DNA of 6,439 bases, taken from assembly GCA_017538635.1 (NCBI GenBank), contig JAFYIM010000238.1, forward strand, positions 1-6,439, given 5' to 3'. Position numbers and translations under genes: made by a program. A model generated the notes under the pieces. It ran no database searches. It was not told where the DNA came from and saw nothing but the letters and a program-made list of their open reading frames with translations. Origin of the DNA: a bacterium (lineage in GTDB: Bacteria; UBA3054). Below, piece by piece: positions 6,238 to 6,439 of the stretch; positions within the stretch are counted from its first letter, which is position 1; each line of letters starts with the position of its first letter.

Positions 6238-6374
6238 ACTCTCATTTTGCGCGTTGGCTGACATCTCAGCCTGGTTCGTTTCTGCGAACCAACCATAGCG
6301 TCGCTTTCAAAGAGGATAAATGTCCCCTTAAGCTTACGGAATGGCACGCCTAAATGGGCGCGCCTTCTTTTTTT
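6238..6374 (+). ncRNA. Structured leader RNA or small RNA of unknown class
   Basis: This stretch of about 137 nt runs from the predicted start of the 6203-6231 promoter to an intrinsic terminator and has no credible coding content. Hairpin 1 is GGCTGA (6256-6261)/TCAGCC (6266-6271), loop CATC. Hairpin 2 is TGGTTCG (6272-6278)/CGAACCA (6285-6291), loop TTTCTG. Around them CGC (6250-6252) can pair with GCG (6298-6300), and GTT (6253-6255) with AAC (6291-6293, if hairpin 2 opens its outer pair), giving a three-way junction. Hairpin 3 is 6310-6316/6323-6329, loop TAAATG, with one A-C mismatch. The terminator hairpin follows at 6343-6364, also with loop TAAATG. The ATG of the next gene is 46 nt after the T tract. 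A cis-acting attenuator or riboswitch is favoured, because no convincing promoter exists between the terminator and that gene; a free small RNA is the alternative. It matches no riboswitch consensus I can recall. Confidence 0.6.
6343..6374 (+). terminator. Strong intrinsic terminator or attenuator upstream of the 6421 gene
   Basis: GGCACGCC (6343-6350) pairs with GGCGCGCC (6357-6364) at seven of eight positions (A6346 faces C6361) around the loop TAAATG, followed directly by TTCTTTTTTT (6365-6374). A GC-rich stem with an immediate T tract is the canonical arrangement. Its place just before the ribosome binding site of the next gene suggests regulated read-through. Confidence 0.88.
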
Positions 6375-6410
6375 AGGCAACAATCAATCAATTACATTTT
6401 AACTATATTA

Positions 6411-6416
6411 AGGAAG
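6411..6416 (+). promoter_or_regulatory. Ribosome binding site of the 6421 gene
   Basis: AGGAAG (6411-6416), preceded by TTA, sits 4 nt before the ATG at 6421. It is a good purine-rich Shine-Dalgarno element and supports 6421 as a real start. Confidence 0.65.
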
Positions 6417-6420
6417 AATC

Positions 6421-6439
6421 ATGGCTAATGAACTGAAGA
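6421..6439 (+). CDS. Start of a gene cut by the window end (MANELK...)
   Basis: Only six codons are visible, reading MANELK, after a good ribosome binding site. The start does not look like a signal peptide, unlike the genes before it, so a cytoplasmic product is likely. Six residues do not identify a family. Its importance is that it is the probable target of the upstream leader and terminator. Confidence 0.6.

Noticed and set aside
6249..6304. tRNA-like gene, because GGTTCG and two adjacent hairpins recall a cloverleaf
   Set aside because: There is no 7-bp acceptor stem, no anticodon arm of the right size and no standard T-loop (the loop is TTTCTG).
6341..6376. Leader peptide MARLNGRAFFF ending in three Phe codons, suggesting a Phe attenuator
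   Set aside because: The Phe codons are simply the terminator's T tract, the ATG lacks a clear ribosome binding site, and the reading frame runs through the terminator stem. A three-codon frame at 6320-6331 is likewise taken as chance.
6404..6409. TATATT as a -10 for the 6421 gene
   Set aside because: It lies so close to the ATG that the start would fall in the ribosome binding site, and no -35 sits at the right distance. A weaker TACATT at 6393-6398 also lacks a good partner.
1..6439. CRISPR arrays, insertion sequences, phage genes or toxin-antitoxin pairs
   Set aside because: I saw no spaced direct repeats, transposase motifs, terminal inverted repeats flanking a gene, or small paired genes on either strand.

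Overview
The window reads as a chromosomal stretch from a Gram-negative bacterium of the PVC group; I lean to Lentisphaeria or Kiritimatiellia, possibly from an anaerobic or gut habitat. The basis is a PEP-CTERM sorting tail (VPEP, one hydrophobic helix, then Arg-Lys-Trp) on a very large secreted protein with repeated 'DFE..Y..G.I.GQDGW' lectin-like modules, together with four cleavable signal peptides and mid-range GC content. No sequence search was possible, so the phylum is an inference. All genes lie on the plus strand.

Layout. (1) Positions 3-722 hold the C-terminal half of a GT4 glycosyltransferase whose N-terminus lies outside the window. (2) Positions 723-893 carry two candidate promoters and a hairpin. 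(3) Positions 894-1907 encode a secreted 337-residue protein with an N-terminal SpaA/Cna-B-like beta sandwich and two further, apparently related, beta modules. (4) Positions 1908-2074 hold a cluster of inverted repeats ending in a 15-bp perfect terminator hairpin, then an extended -10 promoter. (5) Positions 2075-6190 are a tight three-gene operon: an 890-residue PEP-CTERM protein with three lectin-like and two Ig-like modules, a 217-residue exported protein of unknown family, and an exported glycerophosphodiester phosphodiesterase (GDPD). (6) Positions 6191-6439 hold the operon terminator with a promoter embedded in it, a compact leader RNA of about 137 nt folding into several hairpins and ending in a strong intrinsic terminator, and then the first six codons of another gene.

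How the parts may work together. The operon seems to make cell-envelope proteins: a large displayed adhesin or carbohydrate-binding protein, a small exported partner and a phosphodiester-cleaving enzyme. PEP-CTERM proteins are known to be handled by exosortase, and exosortase systems often accompany exopolysaccharide genes, so a glycosyltransferase nearby is consistent but not proof of a link.

The most interesting part is the leader at about 6238-6374. It contains a three-way-junction-like fold, two hairpins with the same TAAATG loop and the same A-C mismatch position, a terminator immediately before a gene with no convincing promoter of its own, and a 5' segment able to pair with the terminator's 3' arm. 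That is the layout of a transcription-attenuating riboswitch or protein-binding leader, and I do not recognise it as a known class. A free small RNA ending at the same terminator is the alternative.
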